Source of the DNA: Aliiglaciecola sp041538045
Lineage (GTDB): Bacteria; Pseudomonadota; Gammaproteobacteria; Enterobacterales; Alteromonadaceae
Length of the DNA: 64,000 nt
NCBI RefSeq assembly: GCF_041538045.1
Contig: NZ_JBGOSE010000002.1
Location: 316,801-380,800, forward strand
Direction: 5' to 3'
In this document: positions 37,420-47,023 of the stretch, in pieces
How positions within the stretch are numbered: position 1 is the first letter of the stretch
Layout: each line of letters begins with the position of its first letter
Notes under the pieces: generated by a model
What the model saw: only the letters and a program-made list of their open reading frames with translations
Database searches by the model: none
Told to the model about the DNA's origin: nothing
Made by a program: the position numbers and the translations under genes

Positions 37420-38952
37420 ATGATACTCTCAGAAACACCCCGCCGCATAATGTTAACCAAGTTAGTCTCTTGGGGTCACTGGTTTACTCTTACCAATATT
37501 GTCGTCGCTTTAGTGATCGCTGGAATTTACGTTTTTGCGTCACCTTTACCTGACTCATTGTTGGGAATTACCTTTTTGTTAGTTAATTGGGTTAGTCACA
37601 TTGGCTTCTTAACTTTTTTCGCGTTTGTAATTTTAGTCTTACCCCTTATTTATGCGTTTCCTAAATCACGCTTTATACGAGGGGCGGCATCTACTATTGC
37701 AGCTTTGGGCTTGGCCCTCTTAGCTTTTGATGCCTTGTTATATACAAAATATGGCTTACATCTTAACTTTGGCTCTGCTGATTTAATTAAAAGCGAAACC
37801 CAGCCTGTTATCAATGCATTTGGATGGCAGCAATGGGGATTTTTGTTATTGCTATTTGTCGTATGGTTATCATTCCAACTGATACTCGCGAACGCATTAT
37901 GGAAACGAGTTGAACGATTACAAAAATTTCGATTAGGAGCTCCTATTAGCAGTTTATTTGTCGCCTGTTTTGTATGTAGTCACGCGTTGCATATTTGGGC
38001 TGACGCAAACTTATATCAACCTATAGTTAAACAAGATAACTTGTTCCCCCTATCCTACCCAGCTACGGCTAAAGCACTGATGTCGAAGTACGGTTTATTG
38101 GATATAGAAAACTATAAACAGCGTAAAGCACTGCAATTTGATCGCAGCGTTCATGGAATTAACTACCCAGTAAAACCTGTTTACTGCAGCATAAACACTA
38201 ACAAGCGTTTTGTTTTACTTATTCAAACCGATAATACAGATTTAAAATTACAGAACTCCTCGCTAACAGCATACAACAATCATTATGATTTGAGTTCTAA
38301 CCAGCATTCTTCTCAATTTTCGAGTCTGTTTGGTTTACCTGAAATTTATACATCTGAATTAGCGAATAAAACTCCGTTAATGTTAGAACTTCCGCAAAAG
38401 CTAGGATTACCTGTTTATTTATATTCTGATTTATCTTTGGAAAATGCCAAATTAGCAGCGTTAAATTCAGACTTTAAAACCTTTTTCCAAGCAAGTATTT
38501 CTGATAAACCGAAATTAGCAGTGGGCTTTGTTAGTGCTGAAAATATTCAACAATTGATAGCATCAGGTGTATTGGATAATAATCAAGTAATTATCTCTAA
38601 GCTTGCGTCTAATCGTGATGATATTCAGCAAGTACCTTTGTATGCAAACTTCTCTCTTAACGAAACCCTGTCTAGTCACTTAGATTTTCCGGCCACCGTG
38701 TTAGAAAATTTAGGCTGCAAAGCACTTTCCGACGATTATTCCATTGGACAGCCAATGCAAAACCCTCGTCGCAATTGGGTGGTAGACACGAAAGGCAGTA
38801 AAGTCATTGTGATGCAAAAGGACAATCGCATTGAAGTATTGGCCAATGGTAGCTACAAGATCTTCGACCGCCAGACAGGTGAAGAAAGTATTGATAGTTT
38901 GAACACAGGTTTGTTAAGTCAGGCAATTAAACATTTAATGCACTTTTATTAA
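37420..38952 (+). CDS. yejM: YejM/PbgA-like inner-membrane protein with sulfatase-fold domain
   Basis: 510 residues. Five N-terminal membrane helices (to about 190) then a periplasmic domain. In E. coli YejM (LapC/PbgA) this protein controls LpxC turnover and thus LPS synthesis. The domain here is about 75 residues shorter than in E. coli and diverged, and I see no metal-binding sulfatase residues. Identity rests on topology, the opening ETPRRIMLTKLVSWGHWFTL and the yejKL context. Confidence 0.8.
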   Translation: MILSETPRRIMLTKLVSWGHWFTLTNIVVALVIAGIYVFASPLPDSLLGITFLLVNWVSHIGFLTFFAFVILVLPLIYAFPKSRFIRGAASTIAALGLALLAFDALLYTKYGLHLNFGSADLIKSETQPVINAFGWQQWGFLLLLFVVWLSFQLILANALWKRVERLQKFRLGAPISSLFVACFVCSHALHIWADANLYQPIVKQDNLFPLSYPATAKALMSKYGLLDIENYKQRKALQFDRSVHGINYPVKPVYCSINTNKRFVLLIQTDNTDLKLQNSSLTAYNNHYDLSSNQHSSQFSSLFGLPEIYTSELANKTPLMLELPQKLGLPVYLYSDLSLENAKLAALNSDFKTFFQASISDKPKLAVGFVSAENIQQLIASGVLDNNQVIISKLASNRDDIQQVPLYANFSLNETLSSHLDFPATVLENLGCKALSDDYSIGQPMQNPRRNWVVDTKGSKVIVMQKDNRIEVLANGSYKIFDRQTGEESIDSLNTGLLSQAIKHLMHFY

Positions 38953-38953
38953 G

Positions 38954-39490
38954 CTACATGGGATATATACGAGTTAAGCTATCAACCCGTTTATAGCCAA
39001 TATTCGTGTCATCTGGTATGTGATCACTTGAGTAGAGGTAACGTTTAGTTACCCCTGCTCGAGTTGCTGCCAACATATCCGTCTTGTTATCTCCAATCAT
39101 TACCGACTTTGCCATATCAATATCGTATTTTTGCTTGGCTTGTTCCAGCATGCCGGGGTTAGGCTTTCGACAAGAGCAAACCTTCAAATACTTCCCTTTC
39201 GCTTTTTCCGGGTGATGAGGACAAAAGAAAAATTCCGCTATTTTTATGCCGCGCTGTGCAAATTCTGCCTTCATCCAATCGGATAATTGTAGAAAATCGT
39301 CTTCCGTGTAATAACCACGGCCGATGCCTGATTGATTCGTTACGACTATGATTAAATATCCCTGCTGTTGAAACCATTTGCACAGGGGAAAAATATCTTC
39401 AATAAAATCAATTTGCTGTGGTCGAGATGCATATCCATGATCAACATTAATCACTCCATCCCTGTCTAAAAACAATGCTTTTGAGGTCAT
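38954..39490 (-). CDS. gmhB: D-glycero-D-manno-heptose-1,7-bisphosphate 7-phosphatase
   Basis: 178 residues. HAD motifs: DRDGVIN (catalytic Asp pair), VVTNQSGIGRGYY, and K/D motifs in CRKPNPGML and MIGDNKTDM. The cysteines in CPHHPEK and CSCRKP bind structural zinc. It makes heptose 1-phosphate for LPS inner core. Start overlaps the rlmA stop by 1 base (TAATG). Confidence 0.9.
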   Translation of the reverse strand: MTSKALFLDRDGVINVDHGYASRPQQIDFIEDIFPLCKWFQQQGYLIIVVTNQSGIGRGYYTEDDFLQLSDWMKAEFAQRGIKIAEFFFCPHHPEKAKGKYLKVCSCRKPNPGMLEQAKQKYDIDMAKSVMIGDNKTDMLAATRAGVTKRYLYSSDHIPDDTNIGYKRVDSLTRIYPM

Positions 39491-40305
39491 TATTTTTTTC
39501 TCAATATTTGGATATCAAACTCTGTTTGACATACTTTGTCGGATTGCAAAAACTGTTGTTTATTCTGTTCACTGGTATGCCAAAAATAGGGAGTCATTTT
39601 TAACAATGCCAAACGCTGCTCTGGGGTTTGAAAGTCCAATTCAAACGCCAATGATTCTCTGTTTTGTAATGCAAAATTAGGGGTATCTAGCTGATTCAGT
39701 GTATGAGGTTTTGATTCCGCGTAAATTGACTCTTTGAGTTGCTGTAAGTGCATGGGTCCCGGATTCACTAAAATCCACACACCATGAGGTTTTAGGATCC
39801 GCGCGACTTCTTCCTCGCTGGAAGGCGCAAAAACTTGAATGACAACATCCATAGATCCTGTGGCCACCGGAATTTTAAAGGTACTAGCCACAGTAAATTG
39901 ACAGGCTTTGTGTGTTTTAGCCGCTCGTTGAATAGCCACTTTGGATATATCACAGCCCGATGCAGCACATTGATAACTGGCGTTTTCTAAATGACTGCGG
40001 ATCTGATCAACATAATACCCCTCACCACAACCGGCATCGAACAAGGCTAAATCATGATCTTCACAATGTGTCTGAATCAACTCAGCAATGCGCGCAATTA
40101 ACGGGTCGTAAAAACCTTGTTGCAGGAATTCACGGCGAGCCAATATCATCTCTTTATTGTCACCAGGAGCCTTGCTGTTGCGCTCCTGAGCCAATTGCAG
40201 GTTTACGTAACCTTCTTTGGCTCGATCGTAACTATGATTAGCTGCACAACGCCAAGTACCCGCTTCCAACGACAATGGAAGACCACAAGCAGGACAAATC
40301 CACAT
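39490..40305 (-). CDS. rlmA: 23S rRNA (guanine-N1)-methyltransferase RlmA
   Basis: 271 residues. The N-terminal zinc finger is C-x2-C...C-x3-H (WICPACG ... WRCAANH), followed by KEGYVNLQLAQ. The SAM domain has DAGCGEGYY. It methylates G745 of 23S rRNA in E. coli. Coupled to gmhB by a one-base overlap. Confidence 0.9.
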   Translation of the reverse strand: MWICPACGLPLSLEAGTWRCAANHSYDRAKEGYVNLQLAQERNSKAPGDNKEMILARREFLQQGFYDPLIARIAELIQTHCEDHDLALFDAGCGEGYYVDQIRSHLENASYQCAASGCDISKVAIQRAAKTHKACQFTVASTFKIPVATGSMDVVIQVFAPSSEEEVARILKPHGVWILVNPGPMHLQQLKESIYAESKPHTLNQLDTPNFALQNRESLAFELDFQTPEQRLALLKMTPYFWHTSEQNKQQFLQSDKVCQTEFDIQILRKK

Positions 40306-40373
40306 GTAATTAACACTACCTTAAATTTGACGCTAAGCAAAATTACAGCACAGCGATGAAAGAATGTGGGGTA

Positions 40374-41135
40374 TTAGACCCTTGTTCCACCATCCAATTC
40401 AAGTGTCCGCCCCGTAAAATAATCGTTCTCGAAAATAAATTTCGCCGCATGACCTAATTCTTCCACTTCTGCTAAGCGTCCAACGGGCACTGTAGACAAA
40501 AATCGTTCGATCATTTCTGGGCGCATTTGTGCCGCCATAGCGGTGTTAACTAAACCTGGTGCGATACAGCCAGTACGAATATTATGACGAGCTAATTCTT
40601 TGGCCCAAGTTACGGTCATAGTGGCCACTGCTGATTTTGAAGCAGAATAATTGGTTTGCCCCATATTGCCCCCACGAGACACTGAGGATAGATTAACAAT
40701 CACACCAGAACTTTTGGTTTCAATCATGGTTGCAGCCGCTTCACGAGCGCACAAAAAAGTCCCTGTGACATTCACGTCGATAACAGATTGGAACTGTTGT
40801 TTTGACATTTTATCAACGACTTTTCCTTCCTTAACTTTCAATAACATACCATCACGCATGATGCCTGCACTATTGATTAAGCCGTTTAATTGACCAAAAT
40901 CACTCTTTATTTGCGAAAATACGTATTCCACATCGGATTCATCGGTAACATTAACGGCATAGCCTCTAGCGGTTACGCCTAACTCAGAAATCTGTTCAGC
41001 GGCGGATTTAACCACAATATCTTGCATATCCAGCATGGCAACATGGGCACCAGCATCGGCAAAGGTTTTCGCCATCGCCAAACCAAGGCCTTGAGCCGCA
41101 CCGGTAATTGCGATTACTTTATTTTTAAGTTCCAT
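40374..41135 (-). CDS. Short-chain dehydrogenase/reductase (FabG-like, IvdG type)
   Basis: 253 residues. The cofactor site is TGAAQGLGLAMAK, followed by NSAG and a catalytic Ser-Tyr-Lys set (YSASKSAV). It follows the acyl-CoA dehydrogenase gene by 136 bp on the same strand. In Shewanella a similar SDR belongs to the isoleucine/valine degradation (ivd) operon under LiuR; the LiuR-like site upstream of the dehydrogenase supports the same role. The exact substrate is unproven. Confidence 0.8.
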   Translation of the reverse strand: MELKNKVIAITGAAQGLGLAMAKTFADAGAHVAMLDMQDIVVKSAAEQISELGVTARGYAVNVTDESDVEYVFSQIKSDFGQLNGLINSAGIMRDGMLLKVKEGKVVDKMSKQQFQSVIDVNVTGTFLCAREAAATMIETKSSGVIVNLSSVSRGGNMGQTNYSASKSAVATMTVTWAKELARHNIRTGCIAPGLVNTAMAAQMRPEMIERFLSTVPVGRLAEVEELGHAAKFIFENDYFTGRTLELDGGTRV

Positions 41136-41271
41136 AACTCACCTTTCAATCTTTAATGTGATACTTAGTTTTTATCAAAATAGGTTCTAAAGGAATGGTA
41201 TAGTGTAAAGCTTATTAAGCTGCAAATATCAATTCCTCTAACCGTAAACTTTATTATTTTAACCTGTTTAT

Positions 41272-42429
41272 TTACAGAATTTGATTATCACTGTCGGCCA
41301 ATAGACGTCGTCCAATTATCATCCGCATAATCTCATTAGTACCTTCTAAAATTTGATGTACTCGTACGTCCCTTACGTGACGTTCAAGTGGGTATTCTTG
41401 AATGTAACCATAACCGCCATGAATTTGCAGAGCTTCATTACAGACCTGAAAACCGACATCAGTGGCAAATCGTTTCGCCATTGCACAGTACGTGGTTTTG
41501 TCTGGACTATGGCTATCTATTTTAAAGGCTGCTAATCGCACCATTTGCCGCGCTGCCACTAATTCGGTGGCCATATCGGCGAGTTTGAATTGCAGTGCTT
41601 GAAATGCTGCCAATGGTTTACCAAACTGCGTACGGGTTTGCATGTATTCCGTTGCCGTCTCTAACGCTCGCTGAGCAGTGCCGATGGAACAAGTAGCAAT
41701 ATTTACTCTGCCGCCATCAAGTCCCATCATCGCGAATTTAAATCCTTCCCCTTCTTCACCAAGTAAATTGTCTACAGGAATCAACACATCTTCAAAGGTA
41801 ATTAAACGAGTGGGTTGCGCATTCCAGCCCATTTTTTCTTCGGCTTTACCATAGATAACACCATCGGCATCAGCAGGAATAACCACCGCGGAGATCCCAC
41901 CTGGGCCTTTCTCACCGGTTCTCACCATCACCACTAAAACATCCGTTTCACCGGCTCCTGAGATAAACATTTTAGAGCCATTAATACGGTAATTGTCCCC
42001 TTCCCTTACCGCAGAAGTGCGTAACGATGCCGCATCTGATCCCGAGCCAGGCTCAGTTAAACAATACGATGCTAAATGCTCACCAGTCACCAAGGTAGGG
42101 CACCAGACCGATTTGATGGATTCCGTTCCCCAAGTGGCAATCATCCAAGTGGCCATATTATGAATGGTCATCATTGCTGTAGTGGCAGTACAGCCACTGG
42201 CTAATTGTTCAAAAATAAGGGCAGAATCTAAACGACTAAGCTGCAAACCACCCGCGTCTTCAGGAGTATAAAGTGCACAAAACCCCAACTCACCGGCTTT
42301 TTGAATGACGGACTTTGGGAATATATGTTCTTTGTCCCAACGGGCAGCATGGGGAGCAAGCTCTTGCTCAGCGAATTGTTTCGCAGTATCAACGAAAGCA
42401 ATCTGATCTTCGGTTAAGTCAAAATTCAT
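41272..42429 (-). CDS. Acyl-CoA dehydrogenase, branched-chain type
   Basis: 385 residues. All three acyl-CoA dehydrogenase segments are present: TEPGSGSDAAS (FAD contact), GGRVNIATCSIG, and the C-terminal catalytic base in HQILEGTNEIMRMI. The C-terminal glutamate position matches isobutyryl/2-methylbutyryl-type enzymes rather than isovaleryl-CoA dehydrogenase. It likely acts in valine or isoleucine breakdown. A LiuR-like palindrome lies 74-89 bp upstream. Confidence 0.88.
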   Translation of the reverse strand: MNFDLTEDQIAFVDTAKQFAEQELAPHAARWDKEHIFPKSVIQKAGELGFCALYTPEDAGGLQLSRLDSALIFEQLASGCTATTAMMTIHNMATWMIATWGTESIKSVWCPTLVTGEHLASYCLTEPGSGSDAASLRTSAVREGDNYRINGSKMFISGAGETDVLVVMVRTGEKGPGGISAVVIPADADGVIYGKAEEKMGWNAQPTRLITFEDVLIPVDNLLGEEGEGFKFAMMGLDGGRVNIATCSIGTAQRALETATEYMQTRTQFGKPLAAFQALQFKLADMATELVAARQMVRLAAFKIDSHSPDKTTYCAMAKRFATDVGFQVCNEALQIHGGYGYIQEYPLERHVRDVRVHQILEGTNEIMRMIIGRRLLADSDNQIL

Positions 42430-42502
42430 ATGAGTTACCTTTGCAAAATACCTATAAAACGAGTGTTAACTTGATGTAAATAAGATTATCAAACTTTTAA
42501 CC

Positions 42503-42518
42503 TTAACGTTAACGTAAT
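42503..42518. promoter_or_regulatory. Candidate LiuR operator upstream of the acyl-CoA dehydrogenase operon
   Basis: TTAACGTTAACGTAAT contains the perfect palindrome ACGTTAACGT and matches the site in front of liuR (49244-49261) at 13 of 16 aligned positions. This makes co-regulation of the two branched-chain catabolic units likely. Confidence 0.6.
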
Positions 42519-42790
42519 ACAAAAATTAATGAATTACGTCGCTGCCAACATCTGTATACACTTTGCTTTAACTATTCGATTGTGCAACCAACCCAGGCAT
42601 TTGCACTAAAGTTATCCCTCCTTTTCATAGATTTAACGAACGGTAATTTATTGGCTCTGAAATAGTGTTCACCCCCTTTATTTTACATTCGTATAGGGAT
42701 AAATAACTATCCATAGCCATGTACATTGTTATTTTGATACTATGCTTGGTATATTGTCGTAATAAATTGATCAGAAAGAAGAAAATCATC

Positions 42791-44431
42791 GTGGTTGGAC
42801 CAAAAATCAACATCGCTGTAGTTGAAGATAATGGCATGGCCCGAATTCTTTTGCGGAACCATTTGCTAGAGATGGGTTATTCTAACGTTTCCTGTTTTAT
42901 CCATGGCAGAGAACTCAAGAAAGCCTTGAAAATTCGCCCATTCGATTTAATTCTGATGGACTTTCACCTCGGCGATCACAAAAATGGCGTAGAAGTCATT
43001 CAAGAATTAACCCGTGAAAAGCTATTAAAGCACACCACTGGACTGATCTTTGTTACTTCAGACCGACTTCCACTGATTATTGGACAAATTGTTGATATCC
43101 ATCCTGACGATTTAGTCATCAAGCCCTACACCATTCGAATGCTCGAAAAAACAATCGCTAATACGTTGAAAATTCGCAGACAGCTGATGTCCGTTTTAAC
43201 CTTGATGGACGAAAAATTATGGGAGCATGCATTACAAAAACTGGAAGAAATAGCAAAAAATAATCCGCTCCCAAAATCACGCACGACCCTATTAAAGATC
43301 CGTGCAAGACTATTGTTGAAACTGTCTAGATATGACGAAGCTGCGGCATTGTACAGTGGCGTGTTAAAAAGTGCCGAAAACGTAATTTGGGCAAAATGGG
43401 GGCTCATACACGCACAGTATTTAGCTGGCAAAATTGAAATTAGTGAAGAATTGCTTAAAGACATGTTAGGTGCGCACTTGACCAACGACAAAGCCTGCGA
43501 GTGGTTAGCTCGCATTTGTATTGGTAGAAAAGAATATGAAGTCGCAGAGGAATATATTGATTTAATCAACGAAAGCGCCCTTTCTATGCCAGCTGCTAAG
43601 CTCAAGTCCTACATTTACCAATTGCAAAACAAAATGGATAAAGCAATTGATCTATTAGAGCGAAAGCGCCTCAATGCTAAAGATATTCGCGAAAAATATG
43701 CAGAATTATCGTTGGAATTGGCTCGCTGTTATCTAACGATAGCGGAATCAAAAAAAAATAATGAAAGAGCTAACGCCTTGCAAGTAGCACGATTTTTAAT
43801 CGGTAATGCAGGTCGCAATTATTTAGAAGAAAACCTCGCGATCAAACGTGATTACATGAACATTCTTGTGGCGATACTAGAAAATGATCAAGACAAAGCC
43901 ATTGCCCTTTTAGAAGAAGCGGATCAAAAAGACTTTAAGGCTGCAGATGTGCCTACCATGACCGACGCCATAAAAGGTTGGCTAGGTGTTGGAGATGAAA
44001 TGCGAGCCGCACAAATTTTGTTTGACTGCGAAGAGAAAATGTTAGAAACCGAAGATCTAACTGATCAAACAATTTCTTCAATGGCTATAGCCAAACAAGA
44101 AGAAGAGTTGGGCGAACGGCGACCCCGAGCCCTTAAATTTAATAAACAAGGGTTACATCTGCACAACCAACAACGCTACAACGAATCCGTAGATTATTTT
44201 TATCAGGCTTACTTACTTTTTCCAAAAGAAGCGGCGTTTGGGTTAAACCTACTGCAAGGATTATTAGAGTCCAATTTAGCTGAATATAAAAAAGCAAAAA
44301 CCTTACAGTTGTTCAATGAGTTAGACAATCGAGAATTAAGCAGCAGCAACCGCAAACGGTTAAACGAGATTGGCGGACGAATCAGCGCAGATAAAGACCA
44401 GTTCATTGTAAACGAAAACAAAGGCAAATAA
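42791..44431 (+). CDS. Orphan response regulator with C-terminal TPR array
   Basis: About 546 residues from a GTG at 42791. The frame is open to an ATG at 42719, but that extension is hydrophobic and precedes the receiver unnaturally. The receiver has VVEDNGMARI, the phosphoacceptor in LILMDFHLGD and the switch Lys in VIKPYT. The remaining 400 residues are helical tetratricopeptide repeats. There is no DNA-binding domain, so output is probably by protein contact. No adjacent kinase; the soluble HATPase at 7.25 kb is a candidate partner by analogy only. Confidence 0.8.
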   Translation: MVGPKINIAVVEDNGMARILLRNHLLEMGYSNVSCFIHGRELKKALKIRPFDLILMDFHLGDHKNGVEVIQELTREKLLKHTTGLIFVTSDRLPLIIGQIVDIHPDDLVIKPYTIRMLEKTIANTLKIRRQLMSVLTLMDEKLWEHALQKLEEIAKNNPLPKSRTTLLKIRARLLLKLSRYDEAAALYSGVLKSAENVIWAKWGLIHAQYLAGKIEISEELLKDMLGAHLTNDKACEWLARICIGRKEYEVAEEYIDLINESALSMPAAKLKSYIYQLQNKMDKAIDLLERKRLNAKDIREKYAELSLELARCYLTIAESKKNNERANALQVARFLIGNAGRNYLEENLAIKRDYMNILVAILENDQDKAIALLEEADQKDFKAADVPTMTDAIKGWLGVGDEMRAAQILFDCEEKMLETEDLTDQTISSMAIAKQEEELGERRPRALKFNKQGLHLHNQQRYNESVDYFYQAYLLFPKEAAFGLNLLQGLLESNLAEYKKAKTLQLFNELDNRELSSSNRKRLNEIGGRISADKDQFIVNENKGK

Positions 44432-44630
44432 CTTCTTTCCAATCTGTTCTACTGCAGTTTAAAAAGCAGAATAAAGCGTGACAGTTTCTTGTGTACGTAA
44501 ACCAGCCAGTGAACCACATTAACATCAGTATTTGTTGTTTGTCTTTTGCGGCCGCTTCAAAAAGAGAGACGTTATCAGCGCAACCGCTCAACAATAACAA
44601 TTCTGCAAGGAGACAAAGTACATGACGCAT
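44403..44630 (-). CDS. Possible small lipoprotein (doubtful)
   Basis: 75 codons. Begins MRHVLCLLAELLLLSGCADN, which is a good lipobox (LSGC), and has AGG about 8 bp upstream of its ATG. Against it: the mature part is not protein-like, and the 3' end overlaps the receiver-TPR gene on the other strand by 29 bp. It could be chance. Confidence 0.25.
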   Translation of the reverse strand: MRHVLCLLAELLLLSGCADNVSLFEAAAKDKQQILMLMWFTGWFTYTRNCHALFCFLNCSRTDWKEVICLCFRLQ

Positions 44631-44881
44631 AGTGAAGTCCTGTTATTCAGAAAAGATGCTCAAGAATGTCTAGGACATATCAAACCTCGCCATTTAGTCT
44701 GATTAGATTGTGCGAACGTGTTACTTGAATACGTAAAATTAGCTAATAACACTAATATCTGAGCAAACAAACTACGCTCAGAATAAGCCTAAGTTGTAAT
44801 TCATTGATTTTACTTGTTTTTCATCTGTGGTACGACAGTTGCACGATACACCATATTGTGATCGAGCTAGGGTAAAATGAA
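44432..44881. other. 450-bp region of low coding content
   Basis: Apart from the doubtful lipoprotein frame and a 26-codon plus-strand frame at 44622-44702 behind an AAGGAG, nothing is recognisable. It marks the left edge of the accessory island that runs to about 49.0 kb. Confidence 0.5.
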
Positions 44882-45430
44882 ATGGAAGAGAAGCAATTTA
44901 ATAAAATAAGAAATGGCCTGTTACTGGCAGTAATACTTTTCGAAGTGTGTCACTTAACATGGGAATACTTTAACGGCGGAGTAATTACCCATCACCTTTT
45001 CATGCGTGCTGATCTTCCCGGATTGTCGAATTGGTGGGGACTACTGATTTTGCCACTTCTGGTGTGGCTATCCGCTGCAGTAATTAAAAAAAGAATATCA
45101 ACTGGGTCGGATGCAAAAACACTTCCTCCGTCGGTATTACTGGGATTCTTTAGCATGCTGCTGGTAAGCACAGTTCAATCAATTGCCTTTGTAAATGGCT
45201 TTCCAAGCGTAACAATGTATTTGGCTCTGGGCGTTTTAGTTTCAGCTTTATTTGTACCGCTTTACAGAATGGAATGTATTCTTGGGCATGTTATCGGCTC
45301 AACCTTTGTGTTTGGCCCTGCTATCCCATTTGTCGGTGTATTGATGTTCGCCCCTATCTCGTTGTTGTCACATAAGTGCATTAAACCTTTGTTGCTGCGC
45401 TTCAAAAACCGCAGAACGACTTTGGGTTAA
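44882..45430 (+). CDS. Integral membrane protein, unknown function
   Basis: 182 residues with about five membrane segments (starting near residues 10, 48, 82, 108 and 135). Polar start (MEEKQFNKIRNG) and basic end. I recognise no family. It is isolated, with no operon partner. Confidence 0.6.
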   Translation: MEEKQFNKIRNGLLLAVILFEVCHLTWEYFNGGVITHHLFMRADLPGLSNWWGLLILPLLVWLSAAVIKKRISTGSDAKTLPPSVLLGFFSMLLVSTVQSIAFVNGFPSVTMYLALGVLVSALFVPLYRMECILGHVIGSTFVFGPAIPFVGVLMFAPISLLSHKCIKPLLLRFKNRRTTLG

Positions 45431-45569
45431 AATGTTCTGAGAGTTGATAATGGACTAGTGTTGATGGATAGAAACCTTCGCGTTTAGAAAATAATAAAAC
45501 CTAAGCCAAATTAAGTACCTATGAACTTCCGGTATTTGACTATTAATGCCCGTCAGACCTCGCCCATAG

Positions 45570-45592
45570 GCTCCTCCGTACGTATTGCAGAC
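45570..45592 (+). repeat. Left copy of imperfect 23-bp direct repeat
   Basis: Ends in GTACGTATTGCAGAC. It matches 48258-48280 at 19 of 23 positions. The two copies bracket the unknown protein gene, the toxin-antitoxin pair and the broken integrase. Confidence 0.45.
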
Positions 45593-45659
45593 GTTGGTGC
45601 TTTTAGTTCTCCATCGTAATGTTTAGAAGCTAATGATGGGGGAACTTTTATAAGAAAGT

Positions 45660-46583
45660 TTAAGAATCTATGCTATTGAAAGTTTCAAAACGAGTTTGAG
45701 TGACGTTGTAATTGCGGCCCATCCATAAAGTGGAATCATATTTATCAAAAAACTCTAGAAATTGCTTTTCTATATTGCCTATTACTCGTTTAGGAGTCAT
45801 TGGTACAGTAAAAAGCTTTCTACCCTTCAATGAATAGAATTCAAAAACATAGGGTTTTGTATATGTTCTGATAAGCAAGTGTTCACCATCACTGGAAAAT
45901 CGCCCTATTCCCTTTGTGACTGTGGCAATGACATTTTCTCTTCCGTTTGATATTTCACAAAACTCAGAAATATCATTGTCTCTATCAGCTAGCATTTTTC
46001 CGTACTCACATCTATGAAAAAGTAACCTGCCATTGGTATAGGTAGCATGGCAATCAACTGTGCTGCTGAATGTCGCTCTTTGCATCTTATAAATGAAGGG
46101 CTCATAACGCGCTCCCAACATGTTTTTTTTCAAAGTACAAAAATATTTAGTTTTGAAGTAATGAAAGTGATCTTGCAGTGTAACAAGGTATTCCTTTTTA
46201 TTAACTTTAACCGCAGCACGATAAGGCCCAGTCTTACGTTTAGCCTCATCACGGGGAAGTGAATCTTTAATGCTAGTAATTTTAAAAGTTCTTTTACGAA
46301 GGTCATATTCAACAAGCTCATAGTCGAACACGCAACCAAACCCTACTTCGGTTTTAAATAGTGCCCCGCGGTAATTGAAGCCGCCCTCTTCCATTGAAGG
46401 AACTTCATAATCAAGTACATCTACAGTACCTGAATTTAAAACTACGAACTTACTTAATTCACCTGAATTTGTGCCGAGAATCACACACATATCATTTGAT
46501 AGTGCTAGGCAACCATGCACGCAGAAAGGTAAAGTATATTGATGAGTTATTTTCGATTTTATCTTTAATGATTTCTTTTCCAT
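45660..46583 (-). CDS. Unknown soluble protein, possibly beta-propeller-like
   Basis: 307 residues, no signal or membrane segment. It alternates short beta-like stretches with turns (for example LALSNDMCVILGTNSGELSKFVVLN and GIGRFSSDGEHLLIRTYTKPYVFEF), which suggests a WD40/propeller-like repeat fold, but no motif is certain. More AT-rich than core genes and located in the accessory island. Confidence 0.55.
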   Translation of the reverse strand: MEKKSLKIKSKITHQYTLPFCVHGCLALSNDMCVILGTNSGELSKFVVLNSGTVDVLDYEVPSMEEGGFNYRGALFKTEVGFGCVFDYELVEYDLRKRTFKITSIKDSLPRDEAKRKTGPYRAAVKVNKKEYLVTLQDHFHYFKTKYFCTLKKNMLGARYEPFIYKMQRATFSSTVDCHATYTNGRLLFHRCEYGKMLADRDNDISEFCEISNGRENVIATVTKGIGRFSSDGEHLLIRTYTKPYVFEFYSLKGRKLFTVPMTPKRVIGNIEKQFLEFFDKYDSTLWMGRNYNVTQTRFETFNSIDS

Positions 46584-46760
46584 GGCTACAAAAAATGCTT
46601 CCTATTAATGAAATAAGACTATAACCCAAGGCGACTAACAATATTCTGAATATTTCGCACTTCAGGCAAACTGGACATACTTACGCCATACTTCAGCTTT
46701 CCTCTATTGTAGAAAAAACGTCAGTTGTTTGTCTTTTATTGCCTTAGGAGGCTATTTTGC

Positions 46761-46785
46761 TTGGTATGTGTGCAAATGATACCAA
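46761..46785. promoter_or_regulatory. Inverted repeat upstream of the toxin-antitoxin operon
   Basis: TTGGTAT, 11-nt spacer, ATACCAA, about 70 bp before the antitoxin start. It may be the autoregulatory operator of the module or part of its promoter region. Confidence 0.4.
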
Positions 46786-46852
46786 AGTTCTGGCTTAATA
46801 TGTTTCTTGCAAAATCATGTGTATACTATCGACCTAGATATAAGAGGTGTTT

Positions 46853-47023
46853 ATGAATACAAAAATTGAAGTTTACGGTGTTAAAGCTGTTCAACGCCCC
46901 AAAATTCCAGCAAGCAAGAAACTTGACCTTTCTGGTGAGTTTGGGCAACAGATCGTGAAATCCGAAACTAAGCTAGCGCTAAGAACACACAAGCGTACGT
47001 TCGAAAAACTCGCTTACATGTAA
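46853..47023 (+). CDS. Putative antitoxin of a Doc-type toxin, not Phd-like
   Basis: 56 residues, basic, overlapping the toxin start by one base (TAATG). The sequence (starts MNTKIEVYGVKAV, ends KRTFEKLAYM) lacks the N-terminal fold and motif of Phd/YefM antitoxins. Position, size and coupling make it the likely antitoxin. AGAGG precedes the ATG. No DNA-binding domain is obvious, so it may neutralise by direct contact. Confidence 0.65.
   Translation: MNTKIEVYGVKAVQRPKIPASKKLDLSGEFGQQIVKSETKLALRTHKRTFEKLAYM

Noticed and set aside
44622..44702. 26-codon plus-strand frame with a good AAGGAG site
   Set aside because: Too short to support without homologues and opposite to another weak frame; recorded only in the intergenic entry.
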